A program made the position numbers and the translations under genes. Below the pieces are notes generated by a model. That model ran no database searches and was not told the origin of the DNA. It worked only from the letters and a program-made list of their open reading frames with translations. 27,646 nucleotides of DNA from Azohydromonas lata NBRC 102462 (GTDB lineage Bacteria; Pseudomonadota; Gammaproteobacteria; Burkholderiales; Burkholderiaceae_C), in assembly GCA_945878385.1 (NCBI GenBank), contig CAMCTE010000007.1, positions 1 to 27,646 of the forward strand, in the 5' to 3' direction. The first letter of the stretch is position 1. Each line of letters starts with the position of its first letter. Below, piece by piece: positions 21,349 to 27,646 of the stretch.

Positions 21349-21966
21349 ATGTTCCATCAATATCCGCCGCGGCATGAAGCGGTCCATCTTTTCGCTTTGG
21401 CATTGTTCTTATGGGGCGCGTTGCTGCTGTTGGCACCCCCGCGTGCGCTGGCGCAGCCCGCTGCGGGCACTCAAGCACCGCCGGCCTTCAAGCCCGACGC
21501 CGGTTTTCTCAAAGACGATCCCCACCGCAAGACCAAACAGGTGGTGCGGCTCACCGGGGTGAAATCAGAGGCCGAATTGGCCATCGTCCGCGGCGCCATC
21601 AATGATGTGATCGGTTTCGTCCGCTTGTTCGGCATCACGGGCAGCAACCTGGGCAACGCCAAGCTCTCCAGCGTCTCGCCGGAGGAGCTTGAAAAAATCA
21701 AAGCGGCACGCGTCACCTGGGACGCCTTTGCCAGGATGTCCACGCCCAGGGGCCGTCAATCCATGCCCATCGAACCGGCCAGCGGCCACATGACCATGGC
21801 CATGGACGAATGGGCGGTGGAGTCGGACAGCGCCCTTTCGGTGCGCACGGATTTCCGGATGACCTCATTCGAGCTGAAGATGGTCAAAGATCCGGTGCCG
21901 CAGGTTCACCGCTTGCACTTCGTGAAGCAGGATGGCAAGTGGTTGTTTGACCGGGTCAGCCCCTGA
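21349..21966 (+). CDS. Exported protein of unknown function next to the PLA2-like gene
   Basis: A 205-residue protein with a clear Sec signal: a basic/His N-terminus, hydrophobic core (LFALALFLWGALLLLA, ~14-29) and an AxA-type site (ALAQPA, near 33-38). It has no lipobox cysteine, so it should be released into the periplasm. The mature part is alpha/beta and ends LHFVKQDGKWLFDRVSP, reminiscent of the final strands of NTF2-like/SnoaL-like domains, a weak resemblance. ATG 21349 has AGGGAGGA (21337-21344), the same leader as the two upstream genes. A periplasmic partner beside a PLA2-like gene is what one would expect of an immunity protein, but no direct evidence shows that. Confidence 0.72.
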   Translation: MFHQYPPRHEAVHLFALALFLWGALLLLAPPRALAQPAAGTQAPPAFKPDAGFLKDDPHRKTKQVVRLTGVKSEAELAIVRGAINDVIGFVRLFGITGSNLGNAKLSSVSPEELEKIKAARVTWDAFARMSTPRGRQSMPIEPASGHMTMAMDEWAVESDSALSVRTDFRMTSFELKMVKDPVPQVHRLHFVKQDGKWLFDRVSP

Positions 21967-21992
21967 TCATTGCGGGCAGAGCCATCGTTAGG

Positions 21993-22022
21993 GCGGTTCC
22001 CCGGCTGACAACGGGCAACCGC
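21993..22022. terminator. Stem-loop between the small-gene island and liuB
   Basis: GCGGTT (21993-21998) pairs with AACCGC (22017-22022), with an inner CCCG/CGGG extension after one mismatch. It lies 26 nt after the stop of the exported-protein gene and before the liuB operator, a sensible place to end the upstream message. No T tract follows, so intrinsic termination is uncertain. Confidence 0.4.
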
Positions 22023-22069
22023 GTGGCCGTGCGCACTCCGGGGGCGCCTCTGCTGGGGAGTTGAGGAAC

Positions 22070-22097
22070 TAGAATTGACGTTTACGTAAACGTAAAC
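22070..22097 (+). promoter_or_regulatory. LiuR-type operator and overlapping promoter of liuB
   Basis: TAGAAT (22070-22075) leads directly into TTGACG and the perfect palindrome ACGTTTACGTAAACGT (22078-22093), matching the liuA site almost base for base over more than 20 positions. Flanking TT/AA extend the symmetry. It ends 9 nt before the liuB ATG, so bound LiuR could block both transcription and early elongation. It marks liuB as the start of a separate LiuR-controlled unit. Confidence 0.82.
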
Positions 22098-22106
22098 AGT
22101 GCCACC

Positions 22107-23732
22107 ATGCCCGTCCTCGCATCACAGCTCAACCCCCGCAGCGAAGAAGTCAAGGCCAATGCGCAGGCCATGCGGGCCGTGGTGGATGACCTGCGTGCAA
22201 GGCAGGCGCAATCGGCCCTGGGCGGCGGGCAGGCCGCGCGTGAGCGCCATACCGCCCGCGGCAAACTGCTGCCGCGCGACCGCGTCGGGCGCCTGCTCGA
22301 CCCCGGTGCGCCTTTCCTGGAAATCGGCGCCCTGGCCGCGCTGGACATGTACAAGGACAAGGGCGGGCAGGATGCTGCCCCCTGTGCGGGCGTGATCGCG
22401 GGCATCGGCCGCATCAGCGGCGTGGAATGCATGGTGGTGTGCAACGACGCCACCGTCAAGGGCGGCACCTACTACCCCATGACGGTGAAGAAGCACCTGC
22501 GGGCCCAGGAAATCGCCATGCAGAACCGCCTGCCCTGCATTTACTTGGTGGACAGCGGCGGCGCCAACCTGCCCAACCAGGACGATGTGTTCCCCGACCG
22601 CGACCACTTCGGGCGCATCTTCTACAACCAGGCCAACATGAGCGCGCAGGGCATCCCGCAGGTGGCGGTGGTGATGGGCTCCTGCACGGCCGGTGGCGCC
22701 TATGTGCCGGCCATGAGCGATGAAACCATCATCGTGAAGAACCAGGGCACCATCTTCCTGGCCGGCCCGCCCCTGGTGAAGGCGGCCATCGGCGAAGTGG
22801 TGAGTGCTGAAGACCTGGGCGGGGGCGATGTGCACACGCGTTTGAGTGGCGTGGCCGATCACTTGGCCGAGAACGACCTGCATGCGCTGTCGATCGCGCG
22901 GCAGATCGTGGCCAACCTGAACTGGAAGAAGCCTGAGCCCTTGCGCATGGTGCCGCCGCGCGCACCGCAGTTCGATCCGGCCGAGCTCTATGGCGTGATC
23001 CCCCACGACGCCCGCAAGCCCTACGATGTGCGCGAGGTCATCGCTCGCATCGTGGATGGATCAGAGTTCGACGAATTCAAGGCCCGCTTCGGCGCCACCC
23101 TGGTGTGTGGCTTTGCCCACATCGAGGGCATGCCGGTGGGCATCGTGGCCAACAACGGCGTGCTGTTCTCGGAAAGCGCGGTCAAGGGTGCGCACTTCAT
23201 CGAACTGTGCTGCCAGCGCAAGGTGCCCCTGGTGTTCCTGCAGAACATCACCGGCTTCATGGTGGGTCGCAAGTACGAAAGCGAAGGCATTGCGCGCCAC
23301 GGCGCCAAGATGGTAACGGCGGTGGCCACAGCCACGGTGCCGAAATTCACCGTCATCATCGGTGGCAGCTATGGCGCGGGCAACTACGGCATGTGCGGCC
23401 GGGCCTATTCGCCGCGTCAGCTGTGGATGTGGCCCAACGCGCGTATTTGCGTGATGGGCGGTGAGCAGGCCGCGGGTGTGCTGGCCACGGTGCGCAAAGA
23501 CGCCCTGGCGGCCAAGGGGCAAACACTGAGCGCCGAAGAGGAGGTCGCCATCAAGCAGCCCATCCTCGACCAGTTCGGCCACCAGTCGCACCCCTACTAT
23601 TCCAGCGCCCGTCTGTGGGACGACGGGGTGATCGACCCGGCCGACACGCGCCGCGTGTTGGCGCTGGGCATCAGCGCGGCCTTGAATCAGTCCATACCGG
23701 ATCGGCCGCAATTCGGCGTGTTCCGCATGTAA
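22107..23732 (+). CDS. liuB: Methylcrotonyl-CoA carboxylase beta (carboxyltransferase) subunit
   Basis: A 541-residue carboxyltransferase that moves the carboxyl group from carboxybiotin on LiuD to 3-methylcrotonyl-CoA, giving 3-methylglutaconyl-CoA. Conserved crotonase-fold blocks are visible: ARERHTARGKLLPRDRV near the N-terminus, YLVDSGGANLPNQDDVFPDRDHFGRIFYNQA, MGSCTAGGAYVPAMSDE (acyl-CoA oxyanion site), NNGVLFSESAVKGAHFIELC and GGSYGAGNYGMCGRAYSPRQLWMWPNARI. This residue pattern (PNQDDVFPD) is characteristic of MCC rather than propionyl-CoA carboxylase. Length is normal. The ATG follows the LiuR operator closely and lacks a strong Shine-Dalgarno, which hints at a very short leader or leaderless message. 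Confidence 0.96.
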   Translation: MPVLASQLNPRSEEVKANAQAMRAVVDDLRARQAQSALGGGQAARERHTARGKLLPRDRVGRLLDPGAPFLEIGALAALDMYKDKGGQDAAPCAGVIAGIGRISGVECMVVCNDATVKGGTYYPMTVKKHLRAQEIAMQNRLPCIYLVDSGGANLPNQDDVFPDRDHFGRIFYNQANMSAQGIPQVAVVMGSCTAGGAYVPAMSDETIIVKNQGTIFLAGPPLVKAAIGEVVSAEDLGGGDVHTRLSGVADHLAENDLHALSIARQIVANLNWKKPEPLRMVPPRAPQFDPAELYGVIPHDARKPYDVREVIARIVDGSEFDEFKARFGATLVCGFAHIEGMPVGIVANNGVLFSESAVKGAHFIELCCQRKVPLVFLQNITGFMVGRKYESEGIARHGAKMVTAVATATVPKFTVIIGGSYGAGNYGMCGRAYSPRQLWMWPNARICVMGGEQAAGVLATVRKDALAAKGQTLSAEEEVAIKQPILDQFGHQSHPYYSSARLWDDGVIDPADTRRVLALGISAALNQSIPDRPQFGVFRM

Positions 23733-23759
23733 GGCTCCCCGCAGTACTCAGGAGGCAAC

Positions 23760-24905
23760 ATGGACAACATCTACATCACCCACGACCATCAGCTGCTGCG
23801 CGACCAGATCGCGCGCTTCATTGCCACCGAGGTGGAGCCGCATGCAGAGGCCTGGGAACGCGAAGGCAAGGTGCCGCGCGAGGTGCTGCGCAAGATGGGG
23901 GCAGCCGGCATGCTGGGTCTGCAGTACGAGCCCGAGTACGGCGGCGCCGGGGCCGATGCCCTGACCAATCTCGTCTTCGCCGAGGCGCTGAGCCAAAGCA
24001 CTTACGCCGGCTTCATCATCACGGTGCTGGTGCATACCGACATGGCCAGCCCTCATCTGCACCATGCCGGCAACGCGCAGCAGAAGGCGCGCTGGATGCC
24101 GGGCGTGACCAGTGGCGAACTCATCACCGCCGTGGCGGTGACTGAACCCGCGGCAGGCTCTGATGTGGCGGGCATCAAGACCACGGCGCGCCTGGAAGAT
24201 GGGCCGCGCGGCCCAGAGTGGGTGATCAACGGCAGCAAGCTCTACATCACCAATGGCGTGCATGCCCACCTGTATTTCGTGGCCGCCCGCACTGGCCCCG
24301 GCAAGCGCGACATGTCCATCATTGCGGTGGAAAAGGGCACGCCCGGCTTCACCGTCGGCCGGCAGCTTGAAAAGACCGGCTGGCTGTGCAGCGACACCGC
24401 CGAGCTGCATTTCGAAAATGTCCGCGTGCCGGCAGCGAACCTGTTGGGCGAGCAAGGCAAGGGCTTCTATTCGGTCATGAAGAACTTTCAGACCGAGCGC
24501 ATCGCGCTGGGTGCCATGGCTGTGGGCCACTGCACCCGCGCCTTGGAACTCACCCGCGAGTACCTCACCCAGCGCCAGGCTTTCGGTCAGACCCTGTGGC
24601 AGCAGCCCGCCATCCGCCAGCGCAGTGCCATGCTGGACGCCAAGACCCGCGCCGCGCGCGCCTTCATGTACGACTGTGCCTGGCGTGTCACCCAGGGCCA
24701 GGACATCGTGCAGGAAGTCTCCATGCTCAAGGCCCTCACCGGTGAACTCGTCAACGAGGTGGTGCAGACCTGCCAGCAGTTCCACGGAGGGATGGGCTAC
24801 ATGCGAGGCACGCCCATCGAACGCCTGTGGCGCGATGCGCGGATTTTGGCCATCGGTGGTGGTGCCACCGAGGTGATGCTGGAGGAAGTGGCCAAACGGT
24901 ACTGA
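23760..24905 (+). CDS. Acyl-CoA dehydrogenase, long-chain/helix-G-base type
   Basis: A 381-residue ACAD distinct from the other two in the window. The C-terminal catalytic position reads AIGGGATEVMLEEVAKRY (Gly366-368) in place of YEGT, while NFQTERIALG carries Glu246 in helix G, the base position used by long-chain and isovaleryl-CoA dehydrogenases. VTEPAAGSDVAGIKTTA and YITNGVHAHLYFVAA are the usual substrate/FAD loops. The pattern suggests a long- or methyl-branched acyl-CoA substrate; the acyclic-terpene enzyme type (AtuD-like) is one possibility. It lies between liuB and liuC with a strong AGGAGG (23750-23755), so it is expected to be co-expressed with the liu genes. The exact substrate is unresolved. 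Confidence 0.9.
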   Translation: MDNIYITHDHQLLRDQIARFIATEVEPHAEAWEREGKVPREVLRKMGAAGMLGLQYEPEYGGAGADALTNLVFAEALSQSTYAGFIITVLVHTDMASPHLHHAGNAQQKARWMPGVTSGELITAVAVTEPAAGSDVAGIKTTARLEDGPRGPEWVINGSKLYITNGVHAHLYFVAARTGPGKRDMSIIAVEKGTPGFTVGRQLEKTGWLCSDTAELHFENVRVPAANLLGEQGKGFYSVMKNFQTERIALGAMAVGHCTRALELTREYLTQRQAFGQTLWQQPAIRQRSAMLDAKTRAARAFMYDCAWRVTQGQDIVQEVSMLKALTGELVNEVVQTCQQFHGGMGYMRGTPIERLWRDARILAIGGGATEVMLEEVAKRY

Positions 24906-24908
24906 CCC

Positions 24909-25691
24909 ATGAGCACTTTGGAAATCCAACGCCCCACCCCCCACACCGCCGAGGTGTGGCTCAACCGCCCCGAGGTGCGCAACGCCTTCAATGATGGTGT
25001 GATTGCCGAACTCACCCAGGCGTTTCGCGAACTGGGCGCAGACCCGAATTTGCGCTGCATCACACTGGCCGGCCGCGGCAAGGCCTTTTGCGCCGGTGCC
25101 GATCTGAACTGGATGAAGGCCATGGCCGGCTACGACTGGGAAGGCAACCGCGCCGATGCCCAAGCCCTGGCCGACATGCTCTACACCATCTACAGCTGCC
25201 CCATTCCCGTGGTCGGCCGCATCCACGGCGATTGCTATGCCGGCGGCGTGGGCTTGGCGGCTGTGTGTGATGTGCTGGTGGCCGCGCAGGGTGTCCAGTT
25301 TTGCCTGAGCGAAGCGCGGCTGGGTCTGCTGCCGGCCACCATCGGGCCCTATGTGGTCAAGGCCCTGGGCGAGCAAGCCTCGCGCCGCTACTTCATCACC
25401 GCCGAGCGTTTCAGCTCCGACGAGGCGCACCGGCTGGGATTCGTGCATGAATGCGTGCCGGCTGAGGCCTTGGATGCCCGGGTGCAGACCATGGTGGAAG
25501 CCTTGGTCAACAATGGCCCGGCGGCGGTGAAGGCCTGCAAGCGTTTGGTCCAGGACCTGTCCGGGCGGCCGCTCACTGATGAGCTGCGCGCAGACACCGC
25601 TCGGCGCATCGCCGACATCCGGGTCAGCGATGAAGGCAAAGCCGGAATCCGCAGCTTCCTGGAGAAATCGCCGGCGCCCTGGCTGAGCTGA
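24909..25691 (+). CDS. liuC: Methylglutaconyl-CoA hydratase (enoyl-CoA hydratase family)
   Basis: A 260-residue crotonase-fold hydratase that converts 3-methylglutaconyl-CoA to HMG-CoA in leucine catabolism. The N-terminal LNRPEVRNAFND, the CoA/oxyanion segment GKAFCAGADLNWM, the AGGVGLAAVCD turn (111-121) and the acidic residue of LSEARLGLLPATIGPYV (Glu135) fit the family. The assignment to LiuC rather than a general hydratase comes from its place between liuB and liuD. The start lies 3 nt after the upstream stop, so translation is coupled. The next 100 nt contain no gene; I looked for a BirA-type operator before bioB there and saw none. Confidence 0.93.
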   Translation: MSTLEIQRPTPHTAEVWLNRPEVRNAFNDGVIAELTQAFRELGADPNLRCITLAGRGKAFCAGADLNWMKAMAGYDWEGNRADAQALADMLYTIYSCPIPVVGRIHGDCYAGGVGLAAVCDVLVAAQGVQFCLSEARLGLLPATIGPYVVKALGEQASRRYFITAERFSSDEAHRLGFVHECVPAEALDARVQTMVEALVNNGPAAVKACKRLVQDLSGRPLTDELRADTARRIADIRVSDEGKAGIRSFLEKSPAPWLS

Positions 25692-25791
25692 TCGTCTTTT
25701 CTGACCAGCTCACCTGATCCGCTTTGATCATCCGCCCCTCAGAATCGCCTTTGATCTCGTTGCCCAATCGGCAGCCTCCATCCAACCGCAC

Positions 25792-26850
25792 ATGACCACC
25801 ACCCTGGCCCAGCCCGCAACCCATGCGGCCCCCATCAGCCCAAGCCGGCTGCTGACCCCCACGACCGACAGCCTGCGCCGCCAAGCCCAGCCCTGGACGG
25901 TCGACGCGGTGGCCGCCCTGTTCGAGCTGCCCTTCAACGACCTGCTGTTCCGCGCACAAGCCTTACACCGCGAGCACTTCGACGCCAATGCGGTGCAGCT
26001 GTCCACGCTGCTGTCCATCAAGACCGGTGGCTGTGAAGAGGACTGCAAGTACTGTCCGCAATCGGCCCACTTCGACACCGGCCTGAAGGCCGAGAAGCTG
26101 CTGCCCCTTCAAGAGGTGATGGAGGCCGCGCGCGCGGCCAAGCAAAGCGGGGCCACGCGCTTTTGCATGGGCGCGGCCTGGCGTTCGCCCAAGCCGCGTC
26201 ACCTGGAGCAGATCGGCGAGATGATCAGCGGCGTCAAAGCCCTGGGCCTGGAGACCTGCCTGACCGCGGGCATGCTCGATGACGGGCAGGCCGAGCAGTT
26301 GCAGCAGGCCGGCCTGGACTACTACAACCACAACCTCGACACCGCCCCCGAGTTCTACGGCCAAATCATCACCACCCGCACCTACCAAGACCGCCTGGAC
26401 ACCTTGGACCGCGTGCGGCAGGTGGGCCTGAAGGTGTGCAGCGGCGGCATCGTGGGCATGGGCGAAACCCGCCGTCAGCGCGCCGGCCTGATCGTGCAGC
26501 TGGCCAACCTGGACCCCTATCCGGAATCGGTGCCCATCAACAACCTGGTGCAGGTGGAAGGCACACCGCTGGCCGGCACAGCCGAACTCGACCCCTTCGA
26601 ATTCGTGCGCACGATTGCGGTGGCGCGCATCACCATGCCGAGAGCCATGGTGCGGCTGTCGGCCGGGCGCGAAGCCATGCCCGAATCGCTCCAGGCCCTG
26701 TGCTTCCTGGCCGGCGCGAATTCCATGTTCTACGGCGACCGCTTGTTGACCACGGGCAATCCGCAGGCCGACAAAGACCGCGCCCTGCTGCAGCGCCTGG
26801 GCATGCGCTGCAGTACCGAAGACGAGCTGGCCCGTCAGCCGGCCGATTGA
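25792..26850 (+). CDS. bioB: Biotin synthase
   Basis: A 352-residue radical-SAM enzyme that inserts sulfur into dethiobiotin to give biotin. The [4Fe-4S]/SAM motif is KTGGCEEDCKYCPQ (Cys81, Cys85, Cys88). Family features include SAHFDTGLKAEKLL, ATRFCMGAAWR, YYNHNLDTAPEFYGQIITTRTYQDRLDTL, CSGGIVGMGE, VPINNLVQVEGTPL and GANSMFYGDRLLTT. The N-terminal ~33 residues are a low-complexity extension. Its place between liuC and the biotin-dependent liuD, far from any other biotin gene in the window, suggests it is expressed with the carboxylase it serves. An in-frame ATG right after the gap (25792) is the start; no strong Shine-Dalgarno was seen. Confidence 0.97.
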   Translation: MTTTLAQPATHAAPISPSRLLTPTTDSLRRQAQPWTVDAVAALFELPFNDLLFRAQALHREHFDANAVQLSTLLSIKTGGCEEDCKYCPQSAHFDTGLKAEKLLPLQEVMEAARAAKQSGATRFCMGAAWRSPKPRHLEQIGEMISGVKALGLETCLTAGMLDDGQAEQLQQAGLDYYNHNLDTAPEFYGQIITTRTYQDRLDTLDRVRQVGLKVCSGGIVGMGETRRQRAGLIVQLANLDPYPESVPINNLVQVEGTPLAGTAELDPFEFVRTIAVARITMPRAMVRLSAGREAMPESLQALCFLAGANSMFYGDRLLTTGNPQADKDRALLQRLGMRCSTEDELARQPAD

Positions 26851-26869
26851 CCACCCACCGGGGCCCTGC

Positions 26870-27646
26870 ATGTTCAAGAAGATCCTGATTGCCAACCGCG
26901 GCGAGATCGCTTGCCGGGTGGCCGCCACGGCGCGGCGCCTGGGCGTGAAGACGGTGGCGGTGTATTCCGATGCGGATGCCCACGCCCGCCATGTGCAGGC
27001 CTGCGACGAGGCGGTTCATGTAGGTGGCAACGCACCTGCTGAAAGTTATCTGAAGTGGCAGCGCATCATTGAAGCGGCCCTGGCCACCGGTGCCCAGGCC
27101 ATCCACCCGGGTTACGGATTTCTGTCGGAAAACGAAGACTTCGCCCAGGCCTGCGCCCAGGCGGGCCTGGTGTTCATCGGCCCACCCGCATCGGCGATTG
27201 CCGCCATGGGCAGCAAGGCTGCGGCCAAGGCCTTGATGGACAAGGCCGGTGTGCCCCTGGTGCCGGGCTATCACGGCGACAACAACGACCCGGCCTACCT
27301 GCAAGGACAGGCCGATTCCATGGGCTATCCGGTGCTGATCAAGGCCAGCGCGGGCGGTGGCGGCAAGGGCATGCGCCGGGTGGACCGCAGTGAAGATTTC
27401 GTGGCGGCCCTGGCTTCCTGCCAGCGAGAGGCCAAGGCCAGCTTCGGCGACGACCATGTGCTGGTGGAGCGCTACGTCACCCGGCCGCGCCACATCGAAA
27501 TCCAGGTCTTCGCCGACACCCACGGCCAGGCGGTTTACCTGTTCGAGCGCGATTGTTCGGTGCAACGCCGGCACCAAAAGGTGTTGGAGGAAGCGCCCGC
27601 ACCCGGCCTGTCCGAAGTGCGCCGCGCCGAAATGGGTGCTGCGGCC
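26870..27646 (+). CDS. liuD: Methylcrotonyl-CoA carboxylase alpha (biotin carboxylase) subunit, 5' part
   Basis: The first 259 codons of a biotin carboxylase; the gene continues beyond the window without a stop. The N-terminal biotin carboxylase domain is unmistakable: MFKKILIANRGEIACRV, AIHPGYGFLSENEDFA (78-92), MGSKAAAK (113-120), the ATP-grasp glycine loop KASAGGGGKGMRR (158-170), RHIEIQVFAD and ERDCSVQRRHQKVLEEAP. With LiuB it forms methylcrotonyl-CoA carboxylase, using ATP and bicarbonate to charge its biotin. The biotinyl (AMKM) domain lies outside the window. It starts 19 nt after bioB, implying co-transcription. Confidence 0.95.
   Translation, partial: MFKKILIANRGEIACRVAATARRLGVKTVAVYSDADAHARHVQACDEAVHVGGNAPAESYLKWQRIIEAALATGAQAIHPGYGFLSENEDFAQACAQAGLVFIGPPASAIAAMGSKAAAKALMDKAGVPLVPGYHGDNNDPAYLQGQADSMGYPVLIKASAGGGGKGMRRVDRSEDFVAALASCQREAKASFGDDHVLVERYVTRPRHIEIQVFADTHGQAVYLFERDCSVQRRHQKVLEEAPAPGLSEVRRAEMGAAA

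Noticed and set aside
1..27646. CRISPR arrays, tRNA/rRNA genes, insertion sequences, integrases
   Set aside because: No regularly spaced repeats, cloverleaf-like sequences, rRNA segments or transposase/integrase motifs were noticed on either strand.

Overview
This is a high-GC bacterial chromosome segment, almost certainly from a betaproteobacterium of the order Burkholderiales (Comamonadaceae/Sphaerotilaceae-like). The evidence is gene content and order: glyQ-glyS-gmhB-plsC-ygjP, followed by a leucine/isovalerate (liu) catabolic cluster with a MerR-type LiuR regulator, can, aceK and bioB. No rRNA, tRNA, CRISPR array, transposase or integrase was seen.

Layout. (a) 1-5030: a core block of glycyl-tRNA synthetase (glyQ 3' part and glyS), a GmhB-like heptose phosphatase, an acylglycerophosphate acyltransferase and a YgjP-type zinc metallopeptidase, all on the + strand and tightly spaced. 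(b) 5100-10053: a probably accessory stretch holding an amidohydrolase with a Tat-like motif, a translationally coupled unknown protein, and a 676-residue unknown protein whose DNA is visibly AT-richer than its surroundings. (c) 10070-19534: the liuR side of the liu regulon. It has a divergent metallo-beta-lactamase-fold hydrolase, liuR, isovaleryl-CoA dehydrogenase, carbonic anhydrase, AceK, a thiolase, an SDR, an EamA transporter and an acyl-CoA dehydrogenase, many joined by overlapping stop/start codons. (d) 19535-22069: a small-gene island of palindromic GC-rich elements, a small membrane ORF, and three short genes with near-identical Shine-Dalgarno leaders. One of these encodes a miniature phospholipase A2-like protein and the next an exported protein. 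(e) 22070-27646: the second liu transcription unit, with liuB, a second acyl-CoA dehydrogenase, liuC, bioB and the start of liuD, which runs off the window.

How it works together. LiuA oxidises isovaleryl-CoA. LiuB and LiuD form the biotin-dependent methylcrotonyl-CoA carboxylase, and LiuC hydrates 3-methylglutaconyl-CoA. HMG-CoA lyase would complete the route but is not in the window. BioB could supply the biotin cofactor of LiuD, carbonic anhydrase the bicarbonate for carboxylation, and the thiolase and AceK link acetoacetyl-/acetyl-CoA output to central metabolism and the glyoxylate shunt. Three near-identical palindromes centred on ACGTTTACGTAAACGT precede the MBL/liuR pair, liuA and liuB, and define a LiuR regulon within the window.

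The most unusual points are: an intergenic-type palindromic repeat that appears to be inserted in frame inside glyQ; a GmhB lacking the usual HAD nucleophile aspartate; the AT-richer unknown pair at 6673-10053; and the PLA2-like three-gene cassette at 20334-21966, which resembles a possible toxin/immunity unit. All functional claims are from reading motifs; no database search was run.
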